From: Verrucomicrobiia bacterium | Lineage (GTDB): Bacteria; Verrucomicrobiota; Verrucomicrobiia; Limisphaerales; JAEYXS01 | Length of the DNA stretch: 64,000 nt | Assembly (NCBI GenBank): GCA_036405135.1 | Contig: DASWYF010000002.1 | Span: forward strand, 62,001 to 126,000 | Direction of reading: 5' to 3' | In this document: one piece after another, positions 26,050-34,258 of the stretch | How positions within the stretch are numbered: position 1 is the stretch's first letter | Layout of the letters: every line of letters begins with the position of its first letter | Program-made: the position numbers and the translations under genes | Notes under the pieces: model-generated | Database searches by the model: none | What the model saw: the letters and a program-made list of their open reading frames with translations, nothing else | What the model was told of the DNA's origin: nothing

Positions 26050-26694
26050 ATGGAACCGCAGCGTGAAGAGTATTTTCTACTGGTTAACGGCGAGACCGCC
26101 GGGCCTTATACTTTGGCTGAGCTGCATGAAATGTGGATGTCGGACAAGATCACGCTCGATACGCTGTTTGTGAGGCCGGGGATGAAGAAATGCCAGCCGA
26201 TCAATCTTATCTTGGGCATGGTGATCAATTACCAGACGGCTACGGCCAAGCCTGCGCCGACGGAGATTGCCATTGAAGAGGAGAGCGCTCTTGCTCCGCT
26301 AAAAGGTGTTTTCCGTTGGGGAATCACGGTCGCTATCATGTGTGTATTCATCTGGGTAATTGGCCCTTGGCGCTACCGTGGCGAAGAACAGACCCAAGTC
26401 ATGCGTGCGATCATCGAAGTGAAACCGGCGGACATCCGTATCATCAATGAGAGTGATTTCGAGTGGAATCAGATGTTTGTATATCTGAATGGCACCCCTC
26501 CGTCGGGATTTAAACGGCTGCTGGGCAATCTTAAGCCTGGCCAGCAAAAGGACTTGATCCTGCTGGAGTTCAATGATTCAGGCGGCGCTCCATTTGAGCC
26601 GTGGCGGATGACTGTGAGTGATGTCTGGATCGGCAATGAGAAAAACGGTTACCGTACTTTTCGTATCCGGCAGCCACTTCCTGTTCAACCTTAA
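26050..26694 (+). CDS. GYF_2-domain membrane protein
   Basis: A 214-residue protein taken from the ATG at 26050 (MEPQREEYFLLVNGETAGPY); the open frame begins 38 codons earlier without similarity. The first 55 residues form a GYF_2-like domain: FLLVNGETAGPYTLAELHEMW, then ITLDTLFVRPGMKKCQPI. One membrane helix follows (GVFRWGITVAIMCVFIWVIGPW), then a C-terminal domain of about 100 residues predicted to be outside (VKPADIRIINESDFEWNQMFVYLNG). GYF_2 domains bind proline-rich or other peptides in bacterial membrane proteins; the partner is unknown. It leads the plus-strand series of genes up to set B. Confidence 0.72.
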   Translation: MEPQREEYFLLVNGETAGPYTLAELHEMWMSDKITLDTLFVRPGMKKCQPINLILGMVINYQTATAKPAPTEIAIEEESALAPLKGVFRWGITVAIMCVFIWVIGPWRYRGEEQTQVMRAIIEVKPADIRIINESDFEWNQMFVYLNGTPPSGFKRLLGNLKPGQQKDLILLEFNDSGGAPFEPWRMTVSDVWIGNEKNGYRTFRIRQPLPVQP

Positions 26695-26825
26695 CAAAAG
26701 GTGTTTAACGCATTTGCGGCCGACAACAAATGGCCGATTATACTGTCGGTCTGGTATTATTCTTTATCTGATTGCCAGGTTTACAAATGGTCTGCAATCT
26801 GCTGAATATCAGGCAACTGACCAGT

Positions 26826-27440
26826 ATGTTGTCCAACTGCAAACGAGCCATTAGAAGCATAATATCGCAACTCCCTGGTGGGGCTGGCGTCTGTGCTTTC
26901 ACCTTGTTTGTGCTGTGCCCGTTCATCCACACGGCGGAAGCTCAGGAGGCTTCCACCAACGCACCTTCCCTCAAGTCCGTTCAGCTTCAAAGCAATGGAA
27001 ATGGCAACGGGAACGACAACGGTAACAACGGTAAGGCCAAAGGTAAGAGCAAACCTACCGTCGCCGAGCGGCCTCAAGTGATCGGTGCCAAAAGCAGCTC
27101 CTCGTCCAGCAGCAAAGGCAAGCCAGAACGCCCCGGCAATCCTGGCAATGCTGAGCCTGCGGAAGTGACCACGCTGGTGAACAAATTTCAGACCGCACGC
27201 GAGGAATTCCTGGCTGCCCAAAAAGAACTGAATCTTAAGAAAAGTGAAGCCACAGAAGCACAGCGAGCGATGATCCGTGAGAAGTCGCGCGAAGCTCTGG
27301 AAAAATGGAAGGAAGAGCGCAAGCAGTTTGCTGAAGAGGCGAAGGAACGGGCCAAAGACATCAAACAGGAACTGCACCCTGATTTGGGTAAGATTGTGGA
27401 CGGTGCCGGCGGAGATGGAGGCAATGGGCGGGACCGCTGA
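26826..27440 (+). CDS. Exported Asn/Gly-rich coiled-coil protein
   Basis: A 204-residue protein from the ATG at 26826; Mets at 26772 and 26787 are alternatives. GGAGVCAFTLFVLCPFIHTAEAQ is a signal peptide. Then comes a low-complexity part (NGNGNGNDNGNNGKAKGKSK), a Ser run, and a long charged helix (residues about 110-185: TLVNKFQTAREEFLAAQKELNLKKSEA, REKSREALEKWKEERKQF) predicted as coiled coil. No family recognised. It ends 15 bases before the beta-barrel gene, so the two likely form an operon. A periplasmic bridging or scaffold role is only a guess. Confidence 0.6.
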   Translation: MLSNCKRAIRSIISQLPGGAGVCAFTLFVLCPFIHTAEAQEASTNAPSLKSVQLQSNGNGNGNDNGNNGKAKGKSKPTVAERPQVIGAKSSSSSSSKGKPERPGNPGNAEPAEVTTLVNKFQTAREEFLAAQKELNLKKSEATEAQRAMIREKSREALEKWKEERKQFAEEAKERAKDIKQELHPDLGKIVDGAGGDGGNGRDR

Positions 27441-27455
27441 CCGTCCACTGAAGCA

Positions 27456-28607
27456 ATGAAGGTAGATGCACCATGCCGTGTGCTTCAGGATTTCGGATGT
27501 TCGTCCTTCCCTGTCCTGTTGGCGATCATGCTTTTTACCCCGGCAACCGAATCTCTGGCGCAGGACGATCTAGAAATGAAAGAACCCTCCAATTGGAGCC
27601 ATTTCATCGATGTGCGACTGGAGTCCGGCTATCGGGACAACCCGACATACACATCTTCCAATCCATCGGGCACAACCTTTGGCACCATCAAGCTGGATCA
27701 TACCCTGATCCGTCTGCCGGTCGATGCCTGGCAAGTCACCGTTCTCACTACTGTTGATGCGACCCGACTTTTTGACAGCGACCTGGCCAAGCACGAACTC
27801 TTCACCTTTGGCCTGTTCCAACTGCAAAAAGAATCTGCGCCCGGCCGCTCTTGGGAGGCGGGACTGCAACACATCTACCAAGATCAGACGATAGATGCTT
27901 CGACAACGATCCTGAACCAAGGCTCGGTCAATATCCATGGCCATACGCTGCAAGGCTATGGCCGCTGGAAACAGCAATGGGTCACTGGCTGGTGGATCGC
28001 ACTCAAGCCCATGCTTGAGTGGCAGACTGTCGAGCAACCGTTGGACGATTCTTATGAACCGGGCATCTCATTTTCTTTGGGGCAGGATGCCAGCAAGCGC
28101 ACTTCCTATTCGCTCACCTACGATTATCAGGAACGGGTGTTCGACCGCATGACACCCACAGATGAATTTGGCATCGCTGTCCTTGGGGATGAATTACGCT
28201 TTCGCCAGCACCATGTAGAGGCCTCCGCACGCTGGGAATTGGATGAAGCGAAAGTCTGGCGGTTGACGGCGCGTGCGGGTTGGCGGCGTATCACGGACAA
28301 CGGCCAAGATTACTTTGACCATGACCGGGGCCGAATGGCTCTAGAGTTGCGGTTTCGGCGAAAACATTGGGAAATAAAGCTTTCTAGCCGTGCTTCTTAT
28401 TATGATTATGACATCCAGAAAATCGCTGGAGCAGGCAGTAATGAGCGCGAAAAGTTATTGCTGCTCACCGGACTGCAAGCGAAGCGGAATTTTAACAATG
28501 GCTGTTATCTGATTTTGCGGGGAGAGCATGAGCAATCACTCTCCAATCTGACAACCGATCGCTACGTGGCCAATACGGCCAGCATCGGTATTGGCTGGGA
28601 AAACTGA
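27456..28607 (+). CDS. Outer-membrane beta-barrel protein, hypothetical
   Basis: A 383-residue protein with a signal peptide ending near SLAQ (PVLLAIMLFTPATESLAQ). The mature protein consists of many alternating 10-residue amphipathic strands with aromatic belts, for example FIDVRLESGYRDNPTY, HTLQGYGRWKQQWVTGWWIALKP, LRFRQHHVEASARW and LELRFRRKHWEIKLSSRASYYDYD, and ends with ASIGIGWEN. I read this as about 16 strands of an outer-membrane porin-like barrel. No named family is recognised. It follows the coiled-coil gene and precedes the histidine kinase by 36 bases. Confidence 0.68.
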   Translation: MKVDAPCRVLQDFGCSSFPVLLAIMLFTPATESLAQDDLEMKEPSNWSHFIDVRLESGYRDNPTYTSSNPSGTTFGTIKLDHTLIRLPVDAWQVTVLTTVDATRLFDSDLAKHELFTFGLFQLQKESAPGRSWEAGLQHIYQDQTIDASTTILNQGSVNIHGHTLQGYGRWKQQWVTGWWIALKPMLEWQTVEQPLDDSYEPGISFSLGQDASKRTSYSLTYDYQERVFDRMTPTDEFGIAVLGDELRFRQHHVEASARWELDEAKVWRLTARAGWRRITDNGQDYFDHDRGRMALELRFRRKHWEIKLSSRASYYDYDIQKIAGAGSNEREKLLLLTGLQAKRNFNNGCYLILRGEHEQSLSNLTTDRYVANTASIGIGWEN

Positions 28608-28643
28608 ACTGCGGTTTGAACATTTAAAAGAAATCGGCACGGC

Positions 28644-30107
28644 ATGCCTTCTGTGTCGCCAAATAAAAGCGGAAAAAATTTAACGGGGCTTGGGTCAACC
28701 AACTGGTTGCCCTTCGCTTCCGTATTGCTCGCTTTGACATTGCTCGCCGGTGCCATTGCAGCGGGTGCATTCGGACTCCGTGCCAAACTTCGGGAAGAGT
28801 CCGTCAACCGGGACGGTGAAGTGATCGGTGCGGTCACGATGATGCAATATCTGGCCGAACAATACAATGATCCCGAGGCCACGCTGGACAAGACGGAAAC
28901 GCAGTTCACCGTGCTGCTCAAAGCCTCCTTTCTCCAAGGCGTCATGGGCGCACGCCTCTTCGATGCCAAAGGAAACTTCGTCACCTCTTTTCCCCAAAAT
29001 GTGAAGGAGCTCCGCATCGACAAGGACGAAGTCGCCCAACTGCGCAGCGGCAGCATCGTTTCCGGCGAACTCCAGTCCGTCTCCGCCTTCCATCCCGACC
29101 GCAAACTCGCTGACGATTTCCTGATCGACCCGCGCGAAGCGGGCAAGGCCGCTCCGGTGCTCATCGTGACCGTTCCGCTTCACAAAAAAGGGGAGCTGCA
29201 ATTATTTGGCGTGGCCCAGATGATCATTGATGGCACGCCCAAGGCCTTGGAATTTGCCGAGATCGACCGCAGCCTTGCCGCCCGTGCGGCTTCGCTTTTC
29301 TTGATCTGCGGCGCCCTCATGACGGCGACGCTGTGGTGGGCCTTCGCCCGACTCGCCCGTGCCAATGCCGAACTGGCCGCCCGTTCGGAGAGCCTGCTCA
29401 AAGCGAATCAGGAACTCGCCATGATGGCGCGTACCTCCGCCGTCGGTGCCGTCGCCGCCAATCTCATGCACGGCCTCAAAAGCCCTCTCTTCGGACTCAT
29501 CAATCTCTTCGCCGCATGGCGTGCGGCCGATACGACCGGCGAAAAAGTGGAATGGCATACTGCGGTGGACACCGCCCGGCGCATGCAAGCCATGGTCAAC
29601 GGGGTGATGGATTTCGTGCGCGATCAGGAAGGCCTGAGCAATCACGAAGTCACGATGAAGGAGATGCTTCAGGCCATTGGTGACAAAGTCACACCACTTG
29701 CCGCGCAGAACGACGTGCGGTTCGATTATCAAGGAGAAGTGAACACCGTGCTCGCCGCGCGAGTCAGTAATCTGCTGACCATGATCCTGATCAACCTGAT
29801 CCAAAACGCGATCGAGGCCACACCTTCCGGCAAGCAGGTGCGGCTCTCCGTGCGGCAGTCCGCCCAAGAGATCGAGTTTGAAGTGGCTGATGAAGGCGGC
29901 GGACTCCGTCCGGAATTGGAGCGCCAGCTCTTCCAGCCCTGTGAATCGTCAAAAGAAGGTGGCAGCGGTTTGGGGCTCGCCATCTGCAAACAATTGGCCC
30001 GTCACCTCGGTGCCGATCTGAACCTCCGGCAGAACACCTCGAAAGGCTGTGTTTTCGGCTTGGTCCTGCCCCCCGAATTATCCGCTGCAAGCACCGGCGA
30101 AACATAG
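28644..30107 (+). CDS. Sensor histidine kinase
   Basis: A 487-residue inner membrane kinase. One helix (about residues 20-45: LPFASVLLALTLLAGAIAAGAFGL), an extracytoplasmic sensor of about 165 residues, and a second helix (about 215-238). No HAMP domain is obvious. The phosphoacceptor is His276 in NLMHGLKSPLFG, an unusual HGLKSPL H-box. The ATPase shows NLIQNAIEATPSG, VADEGGGLRPE and GSGLGLAICKQL. It is 20 bases from the YCF48-like gene and within one gene of the response regulator at 32377, its likely partner (inference from order). Confidence 0.88.
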   Translation: MPSVSPNKSGKNLTGLGSTNWLPFASVLLALTLLAGAIAAGAFGLRAKLREESVNRDGEVIGAVTMMQYLAEQYNDPEATLDKTETQFTVLLKASFLQGVMGARLFDAKGNFVTSFPQNVKELRIDKDEVAQLRSGSIVSGELQSVSAFHPDRKLADDFLIDPREAGKAAPVLIVTVPLHKKGELQLFGVAQMIIDGTPKALEFAEIDRSLAARAASLFLICGALMTATLWWAFARLARANAELAARSESLLKANQELAMMARTSAVGAVAANLMHGLKSPLFGLINLFAAWRAADTTGEKVEWHTAVDTARRMQAMVNGVMDFVRDQEGLSNHEVTMKEMLQAIGDKVTPLAAQNDVRFDYQGEVNTVLAARVSNLLTMILINLIQNAIEATPSGKQVRLSVRQSAQEIEFEVADEGGGLRPELERQLFQPCESSKEGGSGLGLAICKQLARHLGADLNLRQNTSKGCVFGLVLPPELSAASTGET

Positions 30108-30127
30108 TAGATTTACCAGTTGTAGAC

Positions 30128-32251
30128 GTGGCAGCAGATACAAAGCGCGATGGAATAAGCCCCCGGCTTCCAGATTCAAGAGCCGGTTGGCTGCCCTTTT
30201 TGCTGGCCATATGCCTCTGGCTGACTGGCCTTTCCAATACCGCCGCCCAGACCTCCTGGCGCTGGAGCAATCCCCAGCCTCATGGTGCCAACGTCGTGGA
30301 CATGACCGAGAAGCTCGGCGTAAAAATCCAAGTCGGTGAATCCGGCCAGCTCTTCGCCTCAGATGACCTGACACTCTGGCAAGCCAAGTCCACGGGTGTC
30401 ACCAATTCTTTGCGTAGTGCCACTTTCTTCGGCGAACGGCTGCTTGTCACTGCAGAGAAGGGGCTCATTCTTTACGCAGATTCTTTGGAAGAATTCACCC
30501 AAGTGAATTTGGGGACATCAGATTGGCTCGAAGCGATCACCGTCTCCAATCAACGCGCTGTGGCCGTGGGAGACAATGGCGCGATATACGTCAGCATCGA
30601 CGGCGCTTCGTGGGCACGTGAAAGCCTGAGAGGCGCAGGCAGCACCACCTGGCTGCGGGGCGTGGCAAGCAGCGGTAGCGGCTTTGTGACTGTGGGTGAA
30701 AATGGCTACATCGCGACTGGGAACAATGCCGCAAATACTTGGACCAGAGTCACCACCGCATACACGGTGCATCTGAACCGCGTTGCTTACATCAACAGCA
30801 AATACTGGGTGGTTGGCAACAGTGGCCACATTCTTTCCAGCACTGATGGTTCCTCATGGAACAAGGCTAGCGTCACCGTCACGAACAACCTCTTCGCCAT
30901 CGCCGGCACCAATTCCACCATCCTCGTCGCCGGCGACCAGATCGCCCTGCTCAGTGAAGACGGTGGCACCACTTGGAAAACTCAGACGACCGTACCGGAT
31001 GCCGTCCAGCCCGCGCCCAAGTGGACATACTATTCCGCGCTCTACACGGACGGCATCTTCCTCCTCGGCGGGCGGAGCGGTATGACCGTGGAGGGGTTCA
31101 AAACCAACGCGACTGATCAGATCTGGGTGGAACGCAACGATTCTCAACGCCAATGGTTATGGTCCGCACACCGTCTCGCTGATTTCTATCTCGCCGTTGG
31201 TGATCACGCCACGATCCTCACCAGCAGTCGCGGAGTGAACTGGGATCTCGAACTCACCCCGGATGCCGCGACAAACTCCATCCTGCTCGGAGTCGGCGGA
31301 ACGACGAATGGCGCCGTGATCGTCGGTAACAAAGGCACCATTCTCTTCAGCCCCACCAACTATGTCTCTGTGCTCTATACGAACAAGGACAACAGCATCA
31401 CGAGCAACTACCTCTCCACCATCGGCACCTTATGGCATGCAGTGACACCTGCACCCGTCAGCGTCGATCTGCAAGGTGTCGCCTGCAAGAACGGTCTCTA
31501 CGTCGTGTCCGGTGGCAACGGTACGGTCCTCACCAGCAATGACGGCACCAATTGGACTTCACGAACGACACCAACAAGTGCTTTTCTCTCCAGCATCGCC
31601 ACGAATTCCTCGCTCTTCGTCGCCGCCGGAAATCTTGGCACCATTCTCACCAGCCCCGACGGCATCAGCTGGACGCTGCGCAACTCTTCCACCGCCAAGT
31701 GGCTCTTTCGCGTGAAACAGTTTGACGGCACATTTGTGGTCGTGGGTGAAAACGGTACGATACTCACCAGTCCTGACGGCACGAACTGGACTCCTCGCAC
31801 CAGTGGTGTCACCAACTGGTTGAATGATGTGGAAAAGGTGAACGGAGAATATTTCGTGGCCGGCAACCAGGGAACCGTTCTGCGCAGCTCGAACCTCACC
31901 ACTTGGACACCCATGAGCACACCCACCAAAAAATCTCTCTTCACCCTCGCATCGGCGGCCGGTCAACTCATTGCCGGAGGAGTCGAGGGGGCATTGCTCC
32001 GTCTGCAACTTACGCCTGATACCACGCCGGTCTCGTTCGTTGATTATGGCAAGGTTTTAAACCAGAGCCTCGTCCTCATCTCTGGAGGCACCGATCAAAA
32101 ATTCGCGCTCGAGACCAGCACCAACCTGGTGGATTGGGTCGAAGGCGTGACGTTTGAAATCGTGGACCGCTCCGGCACCTTGCTCATAAAACAGTCTATC
32201 GACACCAATACGGTCCCTCGTGAATTCTACCGTGCCCGCATGGCTCCCTGA
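30128..32251 (+). CDS. Secreted YCF48/BNR-repeat beta-propeller protein
   Basis: A 707-residue protein with a GTG start (30128), since no earlier ATG precedes the signal peptide (LPFLLAICLWLTGLSNTAAQTS). It has at least ten repeats of about 40-50 residues with a shared core, for example VVVGENGTILTSPDGTNWTPRTSGVTNWL, VVSGGNGTVLTSNDGTNWTSR and VAAGNLGTILTSPDGISWTLR. These are YCF48/BNR-like blades, which form beta-propellers. The last 110 residues form a separate beta domain typical of Verrucomicrobia autotransport-like or immunoglobulin-like tails (FALETSTNLVDWVEG). It sits between the histidine kinase and the response regulator, suggesting a ligand-sensing partner (inference). Confidence 0.85.
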   Translation: MAADTKRDGISPRLPDSRAGWLPFLLAICLWLTGLSNTAAQTSWRWSNPQPHGANVVDMTEKLGVKIQVGESGQLFASDDLTLWQAKSTGVTNSLRSATFFGERLLVTAEKGLILYADSLEEFTQVNLGTSDWLEAITVSNQRAVAVGDNGAIYVSIDGASWARESLRGAGSTTWLRGVASSGSGFVTVGENGYIATGNNAANTWTRVTTAYTVHLNRVAYINSKYWVVGNSGHILSSTDGSSWNKASVTVTNNLFAIAGTNSTILVAGDQIALLSEDGGTTWKTQTTVPDAVQPAPKWTYYSALYTDGIFLLGGRSGMTVEGFKTNATDQIWVERNDSQRQWLWSAHRLADFYLAVGDHATILTSSRGVNWDLELTPDAATNSILLGVGGTTNGAVIVGNKGTILFSPTNYVSVLYTNKDNSITSNYLSTIGTLWHAVTPAPVSVDLQGVACKNGLYVVSGGNGTVLTSNDGTNWTSRTTPTSAFLSSIATNSSLFVAAGNLGTILTSPDGISWTLRNSSTAKWLFRVKQFDGTFVVVGENGTILTSPDGTNWTPRTSGVTNWLNDVEKVNGEYFVAGNQGTVLRSSNLTTWTPMSTPTKKSLFTLASAAGQLIAGGVEGALLRLQLTPDTTPVSFVDYGKVLNQSLVLISGGTDQKFALETSTNLVDWVEGVTFEIVDRSGTLLIKQSIDTNTVPREFYRARMAP

Positions 32252-32376
32252 TGTCCGGCCTCTGTATTATCAGGTGGAATTATATTCGTAATTCCACGAA
32301 AATATTGTCATCCTTAGCGGAAGGCAGTTGCATTTTATTGCCGGATGTTATTTTCTCCCGCCATCAATCCTTAAAC

Positions 32377-33039
32377 ATGACCATGCAAACCGGCAAATCT
32401 ACAGTGCGAGTTTTGATCGCTGACGACCATCAAGTGGTGAGAGTGGGCCTGCGGGCAATGTTCGCGCGATTCCCCGAGATTGAGGTCGTGGGTGTGGCTG
32501 AAAATGGCAACCAGGCAGTGCTGGAAGCCCAACGCCTCCGCCCGGACGTCGTGCTGCTTGACGTGCGGATGACAGATGGCAACTCCTTCGATGCCTGCCG
32601 CAAAATCCTCGCCAACACCGAGGCGACGCATGTGATTTTCCTCACCTCCTTCGCAGACGACAATACCGTTTTCGACGCTATTTCCGCAGGTGCGGACGGT
32701 TATTTGCTGAAAGACGTGGCAGAGGAAGAACTCGTCCGGGCCATCACCCAGGTGGCCGGGGGACACTCCATTCTCGATCCTTCCGTCACCCGTCGCGTCT
32801 TGGGCCGCGTCAAAGCCGGAGCCGAAAGCCAGGGGCAGGGCGGCTTGGACATCCTCTCGGCTCAAGAGCGCCGCGTCCTTGCACTTGTAGCGGAAGGCAA
32901 GACCAACAAGGAAATCGCCCAGGTCATGGGCCTGAGTGACAAGACGGTGAAGAACTACCTCAGCAACCTCCTCGACAAGCTGAACCTCTCCCGCCGCTCC
33001 CAAGCGGCGGCATTCTACGTTCAGCATTCTATTAAATAG
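32377..33039 (+). CDS. NarL/LuxR-type response regulator
   Basis: A 220-residue transcription factor. The start at 32377 (MTMQTGKSTVRVLIADDHQVV) is preferred; the frame is open 42 codons earlier. The receiver has IADDHQVVR, the phosphoacceptor Asp in VVLLDVRMTDGNSF and Lys in GYLLKDV. The LuxR/GerE helix-turn-helix is LSAQERRVLALVAEGKTNKEIAQVMGLSDKTVKNYLSNLLDKL. It binds promoter DNA when phosphorylated. The gene follows the propeller by 125 bases and precedes the set B pseudopilin genes, so those genes or set A are plausible targets (inference). Confidence 0.92.
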   Translation: MTMQTGKSTVRVLIADDHQVVRVGLRAMFARFPEIEVVGVAENGNQAVLEAQRLRPDVVLLDVRMTDGNSFDACRKILANTEATHVIFLTSFADDNTVFDAISAGADGYLLKDVAEEELVRAITQVAGGHSILDPSVTRRVLGRVKAGAESQGQGGLDILSAQERRVLALVAEGKTNKEIAQVMGLSDKTVKNYLSNLLDKLNLSRRSQAAAFYVQHSIK

Positions 33040-33046
33040 GGATATA

Positions 33047-33068
33047 AGGCCCTATATAATTAGGGCCT
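33047..33068 (+). terminator. Possible terminator after the response regulator
   Basis: AGGCCCTA (33047-33054) pairs with TAGGGCCT (33061-33068) around TATAAT. AT-rich sequence follows, but no T run, so termination is uncertain. Confidence 0.45.
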
Positions 33069-33121
33069 AATAATTATCCTTTCGGCACTATTTTAACCCG
33101 TGCCGTTTCCGGTAATCTCAA

Positions 33122-33156
33122 GGTTATAGAGTGGCATTGCCACTGCTATTATAACC
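33122..33156. promoter_or_regulatory. Two-tier stem-loop upstream of pseudopilin set B
   Basis: GGTTATA (33122-33128) pairs with TATAACC (33150-33156), and inside it AGTGGCA (33130-33136) pairs with TGCCACT (33138-33144). A palindrome CGCAAATTTGCG follows at 33161-33172. It lies 55 bases before the prepilin start at 33211, so it is a candidate operator or RNA leader for set B. Confidence 0.45.
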
Positions 33157-33210
33157 ATTGCGCAAATTTGCGTGAATGGATGCAGGTTTTCATCTCTACC
33201 ATTCGCAACC

Positions 33211-33723
33211 ATGAGATTTCCTAGGACCAGAAACAGGCTGCGCCTGAGAACCGGGGCATTTACCATCGTCGAGGTGCTGATCTCGATGGCCGTGGTGGCC
33301 TTGATGTTCGTCTCCCTCTATGCGGGCATCTCTCAAGGCCTGGCTGTGATCTCCAGCGCTCGTGAGAACATGCGGGCGACGCAAATCATGATCGAGAAGA
33401 TCGAGCTGCTCCGGCTCTATTCATGGGATCAGATCACGGACACCAGCTACGTTCCCAAATACTTTGCCGAGCGCCTTATGCCAGCCAACTCCACCAATGC
33501 TGCAAGCAGCTCAACCAATGAGGCCACACTCACCATACCTGCAGGGGCTGGAACGGTTTTCGTCGGTTCGATCGTGTTCGCGGATGCTCCCGTGAATTCG
33601 GCTTATTCCGCCAATATGCGGCTGGCCACGCTCACGGTCACGTGGACCAACGCGAACATCCTGCGCACCCGCAGCATGCAAACCCTCGTCGCCGAACGCG
33701 GCATCCACGACTATGTTTATTGA
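33211..33723 (+). CDS. Prepilin-type (PilV/GspI-like) protein, set B
   Basis: A 170-residue type IV prepilin-like protein from the ATG at 33211 (MRFPRTRNRLRLRTGAFTIVEVLISMAVVALMFVSLYAG). FTIVEVL is the cleavage site with Glu5. SARENMRATQIMIEKIELLRLYSWDQITDT matches the set A protein at 25263 closely. The head domain is Ser/Ala/Asn-rich with beta-strands. It overlaps the next gene by 11 bases, which supports coupling in an operon of three. Confidence 0.85.
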   Translation: MRFPRTRNRLRLRTGAFTIVEVLISMAVVALMFVSLYAGISQGLAVISSARENMRATQIMIEKIELLRLYSWDQITDTSYVPKYFAERLMPANSTNAASSSTNEATLTIPAGAGTVFVGSIVFADAPVNSAYSANMRLATLTVTWTNANILRTRSMQTLVAERGIHDYVY

Positions 33724-34252
33724 TTTCAAAAAACGCCGTCGCCAGCTCGGTGTGACGCTGATGGAGATGATGGTTGCCGTAGGTGTTGGCAGCGTCGTTC
33801 TGGCCGCGGTGGCGTCACTCTCCTTTTACACCGCGCGCAGCATGGCGGCCATGTCCAACTACGCGGATCTTGACCGTCAAAGCCGCAATGCTTTGGATCA
33901 GATGACGCTGAAAATACGTTCCGCCTCCCGGCTTACTTCCTTCTCGGCCACCAGCGTCAGCTTTCTCTACAATGGCCAGACGCTCACGTACAGCTATTCC
34001 GCGAGCACCAAACGACTTACTGAAACATTGGGCAGTTCGTCTAGTGTCCTCCTGGAAGACTGCAATTCTCTTCAGTTCAGCATGTTTCAACGGAACGTGA
34101 TGAACGGAACGTTCAACCAGTACACGACCACCAGCATCACCGAGGCAAAGTCCATCATCGTGACGTGGACGTGCGCGCGTTCTTTGCTGGGCAATTTGAT
34201 CAACTCGGAGAGCGTGCAGTCAGCGCGCATCGTCATCCGGAACAACCCCTAA
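33713..34252 (+). CDS. Prepilin-type (PilW/GspJ-like) protein
   Basis: A 179-residue prepilin-like protein. KRRRQLGVTLMEMMVAVGVGSVVLAAVASLSFYTAR shows a basic leader, the Gly-Val-Thr-Leu-Met-Glu cleavage site and the hydrophobic helix. A helical stalk (DLDRQSRNALDQMTLKIRSA) and a beta-rich head follow, as in PilW/GspJ minor pilins. The start ATG at 33713 lies inside the end of the preceding gene. It has no counterpart in set A. Six bases separate it from the PilX-like gene. Confidence 0.82.
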   Translation: MFIDFKKRRRQLGVTLMEMMVAVGVGSVVLAAVASLSFYTARSMAAMSNYADLDRQSRNALDQMTLKIRSASRLTSFSATSVSFLYNGQTLTYSYSASTKRLTETLGSSSSVLLEDCNSLQFSMFQRNVMNGTFNQYTTTSITEAKSIIVTWTCARSLLGNLINSESVQSARIVIRNNP

Positions 34253-34258
34253 GTCGTT

